A stretch of 64,000 nucleotides of DNA from Planctomycetota bacterium (GTDB lineage: Bacteria; Planctomycetota; Planctomycetia; Pirellulales; Lacipirellulaceae), in contig JAJDED010000053.1 in NCBI GenBank assembly GCA_029259915.1, forward strand, positions 149,436-213,435. Reading direction: 5' to 3'. Below are positions 8,158 through 19,123 of this stretch, piece by piece; the first letter of the stretch is position 1, and every line of letters starts with the position of its first letter. Position numbers and translations under genes: made by a program. The notes beneath the pieces are model-generated. The model had not been told where the DNA came from. It saw nothing but the letters and a program-made list of their open reading frames with translations, and made no database searches.

Positions 8158-11100
8158 TTAGCGTTTTCCACGTTGCCTTTTTTCGGCAACCTGGGGCCGG
8201 TCTGCTTGCTCAAAAAAGGCAAACAATTCGGCTACCTGCCTGAGCGACAACGTATTGAGCAAACCAGCAGGCATCACCGAAGCGGAGTTGGGAACGATTT
8301 GCTCGATCTCTTCGTGATCCAGTTCGATTTTTTCTCCGTCGGAGGTTAACACGGTCACCCCTTGCTCGTCCCGAGGACTAACCAATCCAGAATAAGTGCG
8401 ACCGTTGGAAACAACGCTTCGGCTCGCGTATTGATCGGAGATGTCGTGGGAAGGATAGACGATCGATTCGAGAATCTCCTTTTTCTGGAATCGTTGGGCC
8501 ACTGTCGTCAGATCGGGCCCCAACGTTTCTCCCTGATCGCCGCAACGGTGGCACTTCACGCACTGCGCCGTCGTGAACGCTTCGTTCCCACGCTGGGGAT
8601 CGGCATTGGCGGCATCGCTACTTTCTAAGTAGGTAAGCAGTTCTTCGTAGCTCCATTTATCTGTTCCTGAATCGACAGGCAACTCTGCCGGCGGAGCATC
8701 GGGGAAGTTTTCGGCATACCACGTCTGCCATTGTGCCAACCCCTGTTGAGAATCCTCGGCCTGATCGGACTTCGATTGGCCCGACCAATGCGCAAGCAAC
8801 GTAAGTGCCTCGTCCGCACCATGCTCGTCAAGCCGAAGTCCCAGCAGAATCACCTGCCGATACGGTTCCGGCTCCCGCGGCCGTTGTGGTACTTTTGTCA
8901 ACGCAGCTACGACTTCGCGCCCAGCAACGCCATCAACAGTTTTTAACGATTCGACAAGATAGGGCCACGATTCTCCCTCGGGATGCTGAGTCAGGCTCAT
9001 GGCGACCGTGGTGCGCTGATCGGGCTCGTCACGGTACACGTTGCGCAAATAATCCAGCGAGGCCACCTCGCCACTACGACCCAAAACAGCAATGATTCCA
9101 ACCCGCAGACGACGAAACCGGTCGTCATCGGCACACAAAGGTCGCACGCGTTGATCAAGTTTACGCAATTCTGCCAGCGATTCTGCGCCAGGATCGACAG
9201 GAAGCCTGGCCAGCACCGACAAAGCGGACGTAGGCCAGCGCTCTCCAGCAGCCAGGATATGTTGCCGTTCGCGCAGCGAAAGCTTCGTGAAAAATTCTCT
9301 GGCAAAACTTTCCAAATAGGCGCTAACACTGTATCCACCACTTACCGAGCGTGCCTCTTCGTAAAATTTCATTAGTGCCAATTTGGAATCGGTATCCCAG
9401 CCCTGTTCGAGTCGGGAGGCGTACGAACAGATTTGTAGCTTTTCTTCAATCGGCGTTTCTGCTACGAGTTGGGCCGCAAATTTATCAGCCGCACCGGGCA
9501 CTTGCAAATGGACTAGCATGCGAACCAATTCGCGATTCTCCCCTGCATTGCCGCTGGGATACCTGGCCAATAGCGCACTGCCGAGTTCCGGAACATCCGC
9601 GGTGGAAAGCTGGCCATGAATCAACGCAAGCTGGACCACCCGCAATAGATCGACCGACTGGAGAGGTGCGGAGTCCGATTTGTGATCTTTGAGCCACGAT
9701 TGGCACCGATCAAGCACCGCGCGAGCCGTTTCCTTTTCGGCCCGTTGCGTCAAAAGTGCTACGGCTCCGTAACAAAACCCCGCAACGTCGCGATGCTGAA
9801 GCACTCGCTCGGCCCATTGTTCCGCTGGGAATTTTTCCAAGGTCCGTCGCGCAGCAAACGCAACAAATCGATCTTCATCAGCCAGCAGATTCACCACGGC
9901 ATCAAGCCCCTGCGGCGCATCGGCTCGGGCCAGCGATTCACACGCCACCCGCCGCACGAAGGGATCTTTGTCTTCAAGCAGCGCGACTAACCGCTGCTGG
10001 CTTGATTCGCCCGTCTGCATAAACATCAATCGGGCCGCCTGCGCGCGCACTTCGGTGCTCTTGTCTTGCGAAAGGTCCACCAGCAATTGCTCGCTGGGAC
10101 GTGGCCCAAAAAACATCATCAGCTTCAGCGCCTGCAATCGCTCCGAAAGGGTGTGCGACGTATCGCGAGCCGCGGCATCGAGTTCCGTTCCCCAATTGTC
10201 TCCTAACGCGACTTTCACCCCGGCAATCCGCGCGCGGGCCCAATCGGCGTCGATTTGTGGTTGGCGCAAAGCGCGATCGATCGCACGTTGCTCGGCCACC
10301 ACATCGCGAGCCAATTCGCCCGTATAGCGCACACGGTACACACCGCCATCGGTGCCGCGTCCACCGGTGCAAAAATAAAGTGCCCCGTCAGGCCCGACCG
10401 AAATGTCCGTAGCATTCAACGGCCGGCCCGAGACAAAAACTTCGTTCTCCGCGCGATAGGTCGCACCGTGGCGATCGATCCGCACCACATGAATCCGACC
10501 CGTCGCCCAATCGCAAGCGAACATCGCACCGCGATAGATCTCGGGGTACGCGGTGTGCTCGTAAAACTCGACGCCCGTGGGCGATCCCGGTCCCATATCC
10601 ACCAGCGCAGGTAAGCTGTCGAGATAATACGCGGGCCATTTAGCCCAACCGCCACGCCAGCCAAGCTCGGCACCGGCGGTCGCGTGCATCACGCGCGTGG
10701 GCCGATACCAAGGAGCACCGATGTCCCATTCCATGTCGGAATCATAGGTAAGAATTTCACCATCAGCAGTGAATGCAAAGTCGTAGCAATTCCGAAAACC
10801 GCCCGCGACCACTTCCACAAAGCTCCCGCGAGCGTCGGTACGAAAAATCGTGCCGCCCGGCGCCGGAATTCCCACCGCATGGCCCCGCGGGTCTTCCTGA
10901 CGGGGTTGCACCAAATCGCCCTCGTAAGCATTGCGGTATGGACTGTGTAAACTGAGTGGCACACCGACCTTCGTGTGATTACCCAAGATCACGTAAATCA
11001 ACCCGTCGGGACCCAACCGCACCGCATGCGCGTCATGTTCGCCTTTGGAACCACGCACCGGAACCAACATCGTGATTTCTTCCGCCACGCCGTCGCGGTC

Positions 11101-12012
11101 GGCATCGCGCAGTTTGTAAAGCGCCACTCCCTCGGGCCCATCGCCCACGGCAAACACGCGCGTCCCCAAAGCCAACAGGCCCTGCGTATTGGTGATCTGA
11201 TCGCAATACACGCCAACCGTGTCGTGGATTCCGTTGTCGTCGCTATCGGTTAGCAGCAACAGCGAACCCCCTTCGCGCGACGCGAGGATATTTCCACGCG
11301 AATCGAATGCCATCGCAATCAGCGAACCAACCTCCTCGTCGCGCATCAGCCGTTCGATCGTGAACTCGTCGGGGATTTGGAATCGGGCCCCTTTGCCTGC
11401 GGACACCACTTCGTCCCCCCAAGGAAGCGTCGCACCCAACGCCCCGTAACTGGCGGCAGCAATCCATTCGCTCTCGGGGAATTTCGCGGAGGTCCAGTTC
11501 TGATAATGGCGTACGCTCGTTTTCCAAGTCGCGTCGGTCGAATGGCTGGCAAACGTGCCGCCCCGCTCCTTGACCAACACCCGTGCCACCAACCCTGCCG
11601 AACCCGCATCGGTATTGGTCACCTGCACCGCCACCGTATTCAAACCGTCGCGCAGGAATTTCGAAACGTCGACAACCTGAAGCTGCCGCCAATCTTCGCT
11701 TTCGCCCACCGGTTGCCCGTTGACAAATAGCTGAAAACGGTTGTCGGCCGTAATCTGGATTTCGCCAAACTCGGGCTCTTTCAGCTTGAACGACTTACGA
11801 AAGAAACAGTCCCCAACCGGCGCTTCGTTTTTTTTGTGCGCGGGCGTCCAAATCCATTGTGCCCCACCTGAATCGCCGGTGACGCCCTCGACGGTGGTCA
11901 CCCCCCCAAGGGGCAATGCCGTCATCCATCCCAGAAGAATGGAAACACCGAAAAGAATAAACCTCGCATCGCGCGCATTTTCAGCGATAGCCCTCATGGC
12001 ACCCTCACACAT
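8158..12012 (-). CDS. PVC-type heme-binding CxxCH protein: beta-propeller dehydrogenase-like + HEAT repeats + C-terminal cytochrome c motif
   Basis: 1284 aa; signal peptide; GDGPEGVALYKLRDADRDGVAEE..., HAVRLGPDGLIYVILGNH; HEAT-like centre (STEVRAQAARLMFMQTGE...DPFVRRVACESLARAD); C-term FTTAQCVKCHRCGDQGETLGPDLTTVAQRF. Confidence 0.9.
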   Translation of the reverse strand: MCEGAMRAIAENARDARFILFGVSILLGWMTALPLGGVTTVEGVTGDSGGAQWIWTPAHKKNEAPVGDCFFRKSFKLKEPEFGEIQITADNRFQLFVNGQPVGESEDWRQLQVVDVSKFLRDGLNTVAVQVTNTDAGSAGLVARVLVKERGGTFASHSTDATWKTSVRHYQNWTSAKFPESEWIAAASYGALGATLPWGDEVVSAGKGARFQIPDEFTIERLMRDEEVGSLIAMAFDSRGNILASREGGSLLLLTDSDDNGIHDTVGVYCDQITNTQGLLALGTRVFAVGDGPEGVALYKLRDADRDGVAEEITMLVPVRGSKGEHDAHAVRLGPDGLIYVILGNHTKVGVPLSLHSPYRNAYEGDLVQPRQEDPRGHAVGIPAPGGTIFRTDARGSFVEVVAGGFRNCYDFAFTADGEILTYDSDMEWDIGAPWYRPTRVMHATAGAELGWRGGWAKWPAYYLDSLPALVDMGPGSPTGVEFYEHTAYPEIYRGAMFACDWATGRIHVVRIDRHGATYRAENEVFVSGRPLNATDISVGPDGALYFCTGGRGTDGGVYRVRYTGELARDVVAEQRAIDRALRQPQIDADWARARIAGVKVALGDNWGTELDAAARDTSHTLSERLQALKLMMFFGPRPSEQLLVDLSQDKSTEVRAQAARLMFMQTGESSQQRLVALLEDKDPFVRRVACESLARADAPQGLDAVVNLLADEDRFVAFAARRTLEKFPAEQWAERVLQHRDVAGFCYGAVALLTQRAEKETARAVLDRCQSWLKDHKSDSAPLQSVDLLRVVQLALIHGQLSTADVPELGSALLARYPSGNAGENRELVRMLVHLQVPGAADKFAAQLVAETPIEEKLQICSYASRLEQGWDTDSKLALMKFYEEARSVSGGYSVSAYLESFAREFFTKLSLRERQHILAAGERWPTSALSVLARLPVDPGAESLAELRKLDQRVRPLCADDDRFRRLRVGIIAVLGRSGEVASLDYLRNVYRDEPDQRTTVAMSLTQHPEGESWPYLVESLKTVDGVAGREVVAALTKVPQRPREPEPYRQVILLGLRLDEHGADEALTLLAHWSGQSKSDQAEDSQQGLAQWQTWYAENFPDAPPAELPVDSGTDKWSYEELLTYLESSDAANADPQRGNEAFTTAQCVKCHRCGDQGETLGPDLTTVAQRFQKKEILESIVYPSHDISDQYASRSVVSNGRTYSGLVSPRDEQGVTVLTSDGEKIELDHEEIEQIVPNSASVMPAGLLNTLSLRQVAELFAFFEQADRPQVAEKRQRGKR

Positions 12013-12149
12013 CCGTTAGTGAAATCGTCAACTCTCGAGCATCAACTGCCCGGACGCGAGAAAATGTACCCCCCCGGGAATGTTCCCAGCAACAGAGGTT
12101 GGCAGTGCTAGCAATTGGCAAGAAAAGATTTTTTGCCACTCCGGAATGG

Positions 12150-12189
12150 CTAAGAGCCGAAGGTGAGGCTCATTACTTCTGGCTCTTAG
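12150..12189. repeat. Intergenic inverted repeat (CTAAGAGCC...GGCTCTTAG)
   Basis: ctaagagcc at 12150-12158 and ggctcttag at 12181-12189 are exact reverse complements. Confidence 0.6.
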
Positions 12190-12329
12190 CCCTCCGCTCT
12201 CGGCTCTCTGCTGTCCCGACAGTGTCATTGACCCGCGCGGACGAATTGGGCTAGGATTCGCGCCTGGGCAAATTGCCTAAACTCGTTGGTCCGCCGAGAA
12301 TAGCTCATTTTGACAGAAAGCTCCCCGCC

Positions 12330-14315
12330 ATGAATGCCCAATGCTGGCAAAACGGTTTCCATAGACGCATTGCTATCGCGCTGTTGATTCTGCCGCTTGC
12401 CGTTGGCTGCTCGTCGGAATCCTCCGACCCGCCTGCGAACCCCACCGGCGGCGATTCTGAAGCCGACGCCGAGTCACCTGCCAAGCCCTCGGGCCCCGTC
12501 GTATTGGGCAACTTGCTCGAACCGTTCGATCCCCCACCGCTAGAAAAGCTGTTGGCCGGCCACAAGTGGATCGATCGGCCGGTGGTCGACTCCATGCAAC
12601 GGATGCGGCAATTCCAAGCTGAACTCCCTCCGCCCAAACTTAGCGCCAAGGAGGCTCTTGCGCTCCGAAACGACTCTCCGGAAAACAACGAATTGCTTCT
12701 CGACACCCTGGGCCGACTCGCCCCCGAGAGCGGCGATGGCGTTGATTACGAAGCAAAAATCACCCTAATGGCCGACGCAGATTTGAAGAGTACCAATCCA
12801 CTGCTAACCAGTAGCGTCGTTGAATCAGACTACCATGGGCTGACGGTCTTTGGTTTGTTCGGTTTCGACAAGGATTTTGAAAAATTCGCGTCGAGTGGGT
12901 CGGTCGCATCTTGGCAAACGAGTGAAGATCGGATGATTGATAAAATCGTTTTGCGAGACGATCTTACCTGGTCGGACGGTATGCCGATCACAGCCCACGA
13001 TGTGGCCTTTACCTTTCGCGCTATTATGACCGACGAAGTGATTGTTCCTGCTCTCCGGCAGGGCACAGACAAAATTCGTTGGGCAGAAGCGTACGATGAT
13101 CAAACGGTGGTGTTCTTTCACAAGCAGGCGTTATCGACCAATGACAGTAACCTTAATTTTTACATCATTCCGAAACACAAGTACGAACACACCATCCCCG
13201 ACGATCCTTCCTTAGCACGGAGCGAAGCCCACTCGCGTCTGGAAGACGACCCCGTTGTGGGAGGTGCTTACACGCTAACGAAGCGTAACCGTGGGCAAGA
13301 ATTTGTACTGGAGCGCCGAGAATCGTACTACATGCACAATGGCCGGCAGGTGCGCGACAAACCCTATTTTAAGACAGTTCGCTTCAAAGTAATTGAAGAC
13401 TTGAACACTGCTCTGCTGGCTCTAAAAGCGGGCGATTTGCAGTCAATGACACTCAATGCGGAACAATGGAACGGACAAACAGACGATAATGATTTTTATC
13501 GTCACAACACCAAGGGCAGCGGCATGGAATGGACGTCGTTTCATTTCTGCTGGAATCTCAAAGCACCGTATTTCGAAGACAAGCGTGTACGCCAGGCCAT
13601 GTCGTATGCGATGGATTACCAGGAGTTGTTAGACACAATTCTCTACGGAATCTATTCTCCTTGTCGAGGCAACTTCCATGAGACCTCGAAAATGTTTCCC
13701 CAGGATGGAAACGAGCCTTATCAGCAGGACTTCGACAAGGCGGAGAAGCTGCTTGACGAAGCAGGTTGGGCAGACAGCGACGGCGATGGCATCCGCGATA
13801 AAACAATCGATGGCCGCTTGGTACCTTTCGAATTCACGATGCTAGTGGTCAATTTCGAAGATCGCGTCAAGACCGCGACTTTAATGAAAGAATGTCTCGA
13901 GTCGATTGGCATCACATGCCATGTGAAGCCGACTGAATTTACCGTACTAATGCAAGTCATGCGGGACCGCAAGTTTCAAGCAGCCTTTGCAGGTTGGGGC
14001 ACCGGTGCCGATCCTGACACAAACACCAATATTTGGGGAACCAACGCAGGGCGAAATTACGGTTCCTACTCGAATCCACACGTCGATGCTCTGTTCGAGC
14101 AAGCTCGACATGAATTTGACGAAGAGAAACGCAACGCCATTTACGGAGAAATTCATTCTGCTTTGTGGGAGGATCAACCTTACACTTGGCTGTTCTGGCG
14201 CAATTCTTTCTATGGATTCAATAAGCGTTTGCGTGGTTACAACTTCAGCCCTCGCGGGCCATTCCATTATGGCCCGGGATTCGACAGCTTCTATATGCCC
14301 GTGGACGTACCGTAG
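12330..14315 (+). CDS. ABC transporter substrate-binding lipoprotein, oligo/dipeptide type (SBP_bac_5)
   Basis: MNAQCWQNGFHRRIAIALLILPLAVGCSSES (lipobox); WSDGMPITAHDVAFTFRAIM...; KAPYFEDKRVRQAMSYAMDYQELLDTILYG; internal start preferred over the ORF-track start at 12273. Confidence 0.93.
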   Translation: MNAQCWQNGFHRRIAIALLILPLAVGCSSESSDPPANPTGGDSEADAESPAKPSGPVVLGNLLEPFDPPPLEKLLAGHKWIDRPVVDSMQRMRQFQAELPPPKLSAKEALALRNDSPENNELLLDTLGRLAPESGDGVDYEAKITLMADADLKSTNPLLTSSVVESDYHGLTVFGLFGFDKDFEKFASSGSVASWQTSEDRMIDKIVLRDDLTWSDGMPITAHDVAFTFRAIMTDEVIVPALRQGTDKIRWAEAYDDQTVVFFHKQALSTNDSNLNFYIIPKHKYEHTIPDDPSLARSEAHSRLEDDPVVGGAYTLTKRNRGQEFVLERRESYYMHNGRQVRDKPYFKTVRFKVIEDLNTALLALKAGDLQSMTLNAEQWNGQTDDNDFYRHNTKGSGMEWTSFHFCWNLKAPYFEDKRVRQAMSYAMDYQELLDTILYGIYSPCRGNFHETSKMFPQDGNEPYQQDFDKAEKLLDEAGWADSDGDGIRDKTIDGRLVPFEFTMLVVNFEDRVKTATLMKECLESIGITCHVKPTEFTVLMQVMRDRKFQAAFAGWGTGADPDTNTNIWGTNAGRNYGSYSNPHVDALFEQARHEFDEEKRNAIYGEIHSALWEDQPYTWLFWRNSFYGFNKRLRGYNFSPRGPFHYGPGFDSFYMPVDVP

Positions 14316-14385
14316 CAAGACGCCGATGACCATCGCGTGCCGAAGTTGGTAATTCTCAAACTCCCGCCGAGTGCCCTTCGAGACA

Positions 14386-15369
14386 ATGTTTAGCTACCTG
14401 ATCCGCCGAGTGGCCCTGGCTCTGTTGACGTTGCTGTTGATCACGTTTGTGGTCTACGCGCTGATTCGCCACATGCCGGGCACGCCGCTCACGGCCGATC
14501 CGTCGATGATGGATCCCAGCAAGCAAATCAGCGCCGAAGAAATCGATCGCCTGAATCGACTTTACGGGCTCGACAAGCCGTGGTATGTCGCCTACTTCCA
14601 TTGGCTCGAAAATGTTGTGCAGCTCGATCTGGGTCGATCTATTAGCCAGAACAATGCCCCTGTGACGAAACTGATTGCTCAGCGTGTGCCGGCAACGCTC
14701 TTGCTTTCAATCAGTTCCTTGGTGCTTACCTACCTGCTCTCTATCCCGCTAGGATTGTGGTCCACCGTGAAGTCGGGCACCCCCGCCGAGCGCACGGTCA
14801 GCACGCTGCTCTATATGCTTTATTCGCTGCCGTCGTTCGTGGCAGCACTGTTTCTACAAATTCTTCTGGCCGTAAAACTGGGGTGGCTGCCCCTGTTTGG
14901 CATGACCTCCGACGGTTATGAATCGCTCTCCTTGATGGGCAAAGTATGGGATGTTTCCCAACATGCTTTCCTGCCGATTGTCTGCTTTACGTATGGCAGC
15001 TTGGCCTATTACTCGCGGTTTATCCGGGCCAACATGCAGGAGGTAGTGCGACAAGATTATATTCGCACGGCTCGGGCCAAGGGCGTGCCGCCGGGCCAAG
15101 TGGTTTGGCGTCATGCGTTCCGCAATACGCTGATCCCACTGTTAACGCTTATTGGACTCACGCTGCCCAGCCTGTTGAGCGGGGCGGTCATCCTGGAGCA
15201 GATCTTTACTTGGCCCGGCATGGGCCGCCTCTACTTCGAGGCGATTGGTCGACGCGATTACGACACAATCATGGGTCTCACCCTGATGTTCTCCGTACTC
15301 ACGCTGCTGGGACAACTGCTGGCCGACATCCTTTACGCGGTCGTCGACCCGCGAGTGACTTACCATTAA
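14386..15369 (+). CDS. Peptide ABC transporter permease, DppB/OppB type
   Basis: MFSYLIRRVALALLTLLLITFVVYALIRHMPG...; YIRTARAKGVPPGQVVWRHAFRNTLIPLLTLIGLTLPSLLSGAVILEQIFTWPGMG. Confidence 0.95.
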   Translation: MFSYLIRRVALALLTLLLITFVVYALIRHMPGTPLTADPSMMDPSKQISAEEIDRLNRLYGLDKPWYVAYFHWLENVVQLDLGRSISQNNAPVTKLIAQRVPATLLLSISSLVLTYLLSIPLGLWSTVKSGTPAERTVSTLLYMLYSLPSFVAALFLQILLAVKLGWLPLFGMTSDGYESLSLMGKVWDVSQHAFLPIVCFTYGSLAYYSRFIRANMQEVVRQDYIRTARAKGVPPGQVVWRHAFRNTLIPLLTLIGLTLPSLLSGAVILEQIFTWPGMGRLYFEAIGRRDYDTIMGLTLMFSVLTLLGQLLADILYAVVDPRVTYH

Positions 15370-15387
15370 CTCAAACAAAAAATGATG

Positions 15388-15522
15388 AACCGCCAAGGAC
15401 GCCAAGGAATACAAAGTAATGCATCTCCCAGGCAAATAAACTACATCCCACAAACAACTGGAATTCAATTTTGATGCCTTAAAAAAACAATTCCTTGGCG
15501 CTCTTGGCGTCCTTGGCGGTTC
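15388..15522. repeat. MITE-like inverted-repeat element, CGCCAAGG-type arms
   Basis: Left aaccgccaaggacgccaaggaat (15388-15410); right attccttggcgctcttggcgtccttggcggtt (about 15490-15521), inverted; sits between OppB and OppC. Confidence 0.8.
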
Positions 15523-15551
15523 CAAATCTTAGTCTTTAACAAACCAACACC

Positions 15552-16658
15552 ATGACCAACTCGCCCAATAATTCGACCAATGCCACAGACGCCCCGCCGT
15601 CCGTCGGTTTTTGGGGCGAGGCGTGGCAACGCTTCCGGCGTCGCAAGTTGGCGATGATTGCGCTGTGGTTTGTCGTGTTGTTGTGCTTTACCGCACTGTT
15701 TGCCCCGATGATTGTCGGCACTAAACCAATCGTCTGCAAATATAAAGGCAACCTCTATTTTCCTTGTCTTGGCTATTACAAAAACAGTTGGGAAAATCCG
15801 GTCTTCCGCAAAGATCGTTTCCGCAACCGCTACACTATAAATCTCAAGAAAAAGGATCCCGAGAGTTGGGCAGTTTGGCCACTGGTTTATCAAGACCCCT
15901 ACCGCCGGGTGCGAAAAGGCGAATGGAAAGACCGCCAGGGAAACCCCTCAGGGACCAACGGTGCACCAAACCGCATCAACCTGTTCGGCACCAATCAGCA
16001 AGGGTTTGATGTGTTTGCCCAAATGGTCCACGGAACGCAAATCGCGCTGAGCGTCGGGTTCGTGTCGATGGGCATTGCCGGCGTGATTGGCATTACGATT
16101 GGCGCGCTGGCCGGTTATTTGGGAGGCTGGGTCGACACACTACTAAGCCGATTCATCGAGCTGGTGATGTGCATTCCTGCGCTCGTTTTAATTCTCGCGC
16201 TGGTGGCAATGCTTGATAACGTCAACAATTTTCATCTGATGGCAATCGTCGGTTGCACCAGCTGGACCGGCATTGCCCGACTGGCACGCGCGGAGTTTAT
16301 GAAGCTCAAGCAGATGGAATTCATCACCGCTGCCCGTGCGCTGGGCGCAAGCCGCTGGCGGATCATGTTTCGGTACGTGCTGCGCAACGCGCTAGCGCCG
16401 GTGTTGGTGCCGATCACCTTCGGCATTGCCGCGGCAATCCTGATCGAAAGCGGGCTAAGCTACCTCGGTTTCGGCGCCTCACCTCCCAACCCCAGTTGGG
16501 GCACACTGCTCAAAAGTGGCCGCAGCACCATCCAACAAACCTGGTGGCTAATCGTATTCCCCGGCACGGCAATTTTTCTCACCGTACTGGCCTACAACCT
16601 CATCGGCGAAGGCCTCCAAGAAGCAACCGATCCCAGGCTACGGCAGGATAGCCATTAA
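15552..16658 (+). CDS. Peptide ABC transporter permease, DppC/OppC type
   Basis: FGTNQQGFDVFAQMVHGTQIALSVGFVSMGIAGVIGITIGALAGYLGGWVDTLLSRFIELVMCIPALVLILAL; EFITAARALGASRWRIMFRYVLRNALAPVLVPITFGIAAAILIESGLSYLGFG. Confidence 0.95.
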   Translation: MTNSPNNSTNATDAPPSVGFWGEAWQRFRRRKLAMIALWFVVLLCFTALFAPMIVGTKPIVCKYKGNLYFPCLGYYKNSWENPVFRKDRFRNRYTINLKKKDPESWAVWPLVYQDPYRRVRKGEWKDRQGNPSGTNGAPNRINLFGTNQQGFDVFAQMVHGTQIALSVGFVSMGIAGVIGITIGALAGYLGGWVDTLLSRFIELVMCIPALVLILALVAMLDNVNNFHLMAIVGCTSWTGIARLARAEFMKLKQMEFITAARALGASRWRIMFRYVLRNALAPVLVPITFGIAAAILIESGLSYLGFGASPPNPSWGTLLKSGRSTIQQTWWLIVFPGTAIFLTVLAYNLIGEGLQEATDPRLRQDSH

Positions 16659-16669
16659 CCAATAAAATG

Positions 16670-17155
16670 AACCACAGATTACATAGATGTGCACGGATTG
16701 AAAAAGATAGAGGGTCTTGGTTGTATTATCTTCAAGGGTTTCTACGATGACTTCCAAGTTGATTCACGAGGAGTTAAGCGGCAAGGTAATTGGCGCAGCG
16801 ATGCAAGTGCACAATATGTTGAGACCAGGATTAGACGAAAAGGTCTATGAAAATGCACTAGTCATTGAACTTGAGCACATGGGCCTCGAGGTAAAGCAAC
16901 AAACTCGATTTCCTGTGAAGTATCGAGAGCAACTGGTTGGGACTTTAATACCTGACTTGATCGTAAACAATCGAATTATCGTCGACACTAAAGTCGTTAC
17001 CGAATTTAACGACGCTCACGTAGCACAAATAATTGGTTACCTCACCATCACTGGTTTGGATCTGGCATTATTGGTAAATTTCAAACACGCCTCACTAAAA
17101 TGGAAACGTGTTGTTCGATAATTTCATCCGAGATATCAGTGAAATCCGTGGTTCC
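16670..17155. mobile_element. Candidate composite repeat element: imperfect inverted arms (AACCACAGATTACA / TGAAATCCGTGGTT) flanking a GxxExxY gene
   Basis: Left aaccacagattacatagatgtgcacggatt; right tttcatccgagatatcagtgaaatccgtggtt; arms only partly complementary. Located between oppC and oppDF. Confidence 0.45.
16747..17121 (+). CDS. GxxExxY family protein (PD-(D/E)XK-like)
   Basis: LIHEELSGKVIGAAMQVHNMLRPGLDEKVYENALVIELEHMGLEVKQQTRFPVKYREQLVGTLIPDLIVNNRIIVDTKVVTEFNDAHVAQIIGYLTITGLDLALLVNFKHASLKWKRVV; contains GLDEKVY and the family core. Confidence 0.88.
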   Translation: MTSKLIHEELSGKVIGAAMQVHNMLRPGLDEKVYENALVIELEHMGLEVKQQTRFPVKYREQLVGTLIPDLIVNNRIIVDTKVVTEFNDAHVAQIIGYLTITGLDLALLVNFKHASLKWKRVVR

Positions 17156-17180
17156 AGACTAGAAACAAAACTGAATTCCT

Positions 17181-19046
17181 ATGACTGAAGCCGTTTTAGA
17201 TATCACCGACCTGCGCACCTTTTTCCATACCGACGAGGGCGTGGTGCGCGCTGTGGATGGAGTGACCTTTCGCATCGACGAAGGGCACACGCTTGGCATC
17301 GTCGGCGAAAGTGGCTCCGGCAAGTCGGTCACTTCACTCTCGGTCATGCAACTGCTGGCCTCCTCGGCAAAAATTGAGTCGGGCAAGATCGCGCTCCTAG
17401 GAAAAGACCTGGTCGGACTCCCCGAGCCCGAAATGCGTGACATCCGCGGCAAGGATGTCAGCATGATCTTCCAAGAGCCGATGACATCGCTCAATCCCGT
17501 GTTCACGGTCGGCGCCCAGGTGATCGAGGCAATTGTTATCCATCAGCGCGTGGCCAAACAAGAAGCCCGGCGACGCACAATTGAACTGTTCCGCGAAGTG
17601 GGCATTCCCAACCCTGAGCAGAGGGTCGATTCTTATCCCCATCAAATGTCGGGCGGCCAGAAGCAGCGGGTGATGATCGCGATGGCCCTTTCGTGCAATC
17701 CCAAGCTGTTGATTGCCGACGAACCCACCACTGCGCTCGACGTGACGATCCAGGCACAGATACTAGAAATGCTCCGCAAACTGCGCGACGAGCGCGGTAT
17801 GGCCATCCTGTTTATCACCCACGACCTGGCAGTGATCGCCGAGATTGCCGACGAAGTGATGGTGATGTATCAGGGCGAAATGGTCGAATACGGCCCGGTG
17901 CTCGATATTTTTTCAGAGCCCAAGCACCCCTACACCAAGGGACTGTTGGCCTGCCGACCGAGGCTCGACAGCACGTATCGCCGCCTGCCGACGGTCGACG
18001 ATTTTATGACCGTCAAACAAGTCGAGGGTCAGCTGCAAATTATTGAAAAGAAAATGGACGACGCCCGGCTCAAAGAATTGGCCGAGTCGGGTCGCGGTCG
18101 CTTGCTGCATTCACAATCGGAGTTGGCCGCGATGGGGCATCCCTGGGAAGCCACCCCACGCGCAAGCGACACCACCGCGGTTGAAGAAGGAACAACGCCG
18201 CTCTTGGAAGTCGAAAATCTCAAAGTTCATTTTCCCGTGCGGCGTGGGGTCCTCGCGCGGGTGGTCGACCACGTGCGCGCGGTCGACGGCATCAGCTTTC
18301 GTGTCTATCGCGGGCAAACCCTCGGTCTGGTCGGCGAATCGGGATGCGGAAAAACGACCGCCGGCAGGGCTATCCTCCGACTGATCGAACCGACATCAGG
18401 CACGGTCCGCTTCGATTCTATCGATTTGGCAAAACTCGGTTCCAGAGAATTGCGAAAAATTCGCAGCCGTATGCAGGTCATTTTCCAAGACCCTTACGGA
18501 TCGCTCAATCCTCGGATGACGATCGAATCGGCGCTGACCGAGCCGATGGTCATTCAGCGCATCGGCGGGTCGCGAAAAGATCGCCGCGATCGGGCGGCTG
18601 CCCTGTTGGAAGAAGTCGGCATGAGTGCTATCCACTTACGCCGTTACCCCCACGAATTTTCCGGCGGCCAACGGCAGCGCATCTGCATCGCTAGGGCAAT
18701 CGCCGTAGAGCCCGAATTCATCATTTGCGACGAGTCAGTCTCCGCGCTCGACGTTTCGGTGCAAGCACAAGTTTTGAATTTACTGAACGAACTCCAAGAC
18801 AAGCGTGGCCTGACCTATATCTTCATTAGCCACGATCTGAGCGTGGTTAAATTCATGGCCGACATGATGGCCGTAATGAACGACGGCAAAATCGTCGAAT
18901 TTGGCCCCTCGCAGGCCATCTATGCGGACCCGCGCGAGGACTATACCCGGCGATTGATCAGTGCCACCCCAAACGACGATCTCGATCACATCCGCAAGCT
19001 GGTTGCCCAACGCAAAGAGCGTCGGGCAGCAAACGCAGCTTCGTAA
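17181..19046 (+). CDS. Fused dipeptide/oligopeptide ABC transporter ATP-binding protein (OppD-OppF type, two ATPase domains)
   Basis: Two Walker A motifs ([17 protein letters not shown]), two signature motifs ([16 protein letters not shown]), two Walker B motifs ([20 protein letters not shown]). Confidence 0.95.
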   Translation: MTEAVLDITDLRTFFHTDEGVVRAVDGVTFRIDEGHTLGIVGESGSGKSVTSLSVMQLLASSAKIESGKIALLGKDLVGLPEPEMRDIRGKDVSMIFQEPMTSLNPVFTVGAQVIEAIVIHQRVAKQEARRRTIELFREVGIPNPEQRVDSYPHQMSGGQKQRVMIAMALSCNPKLLIADEPTTALDVTIQAQILEMLRKLRDERGMAILFITHDLAVIAEIADEVMVMYQGEMVEYGPVLDIFSEPKHPYTKGLLACRPRLDSTYRRLPTVDDFMTVKQVEGQLQIIEKKMDDARLKELAESGRGRLLHSQSELAAMGHPWEATPRASDTTAVEEGTTPLLEVENLKVHFPVRRGVLARVVDHVRAVDGISFRVYRGQTLGLVGESGCGKTTAGRAILRLIEPTSGTVRFDSIDLAKLGSRELRKIRSRMQVIFQDPYGSLNPRMTIESALTEPMVIQRIGGSRKDRRDRAAALLEEVGMSAIHLRRYPHEFSGGQRQRICIARAIAVEPEFIICDESVSALDVSVQAQVLNLLNELQDKRGLTYIFISHDLSVVKFMADMMAVMNDGKIVEFGPSQAIYADPREDYTRRLISATPNDDLDHIRKLVAQRKERRAANAAS

Positions 19047-19123
19047 GCATCATTCTTGGCCGAGTGTATGTGATCTCACCGACACAATTGGCGTTCGAGG
19101 TAAACTCACTTTTGGAGGGTCCC

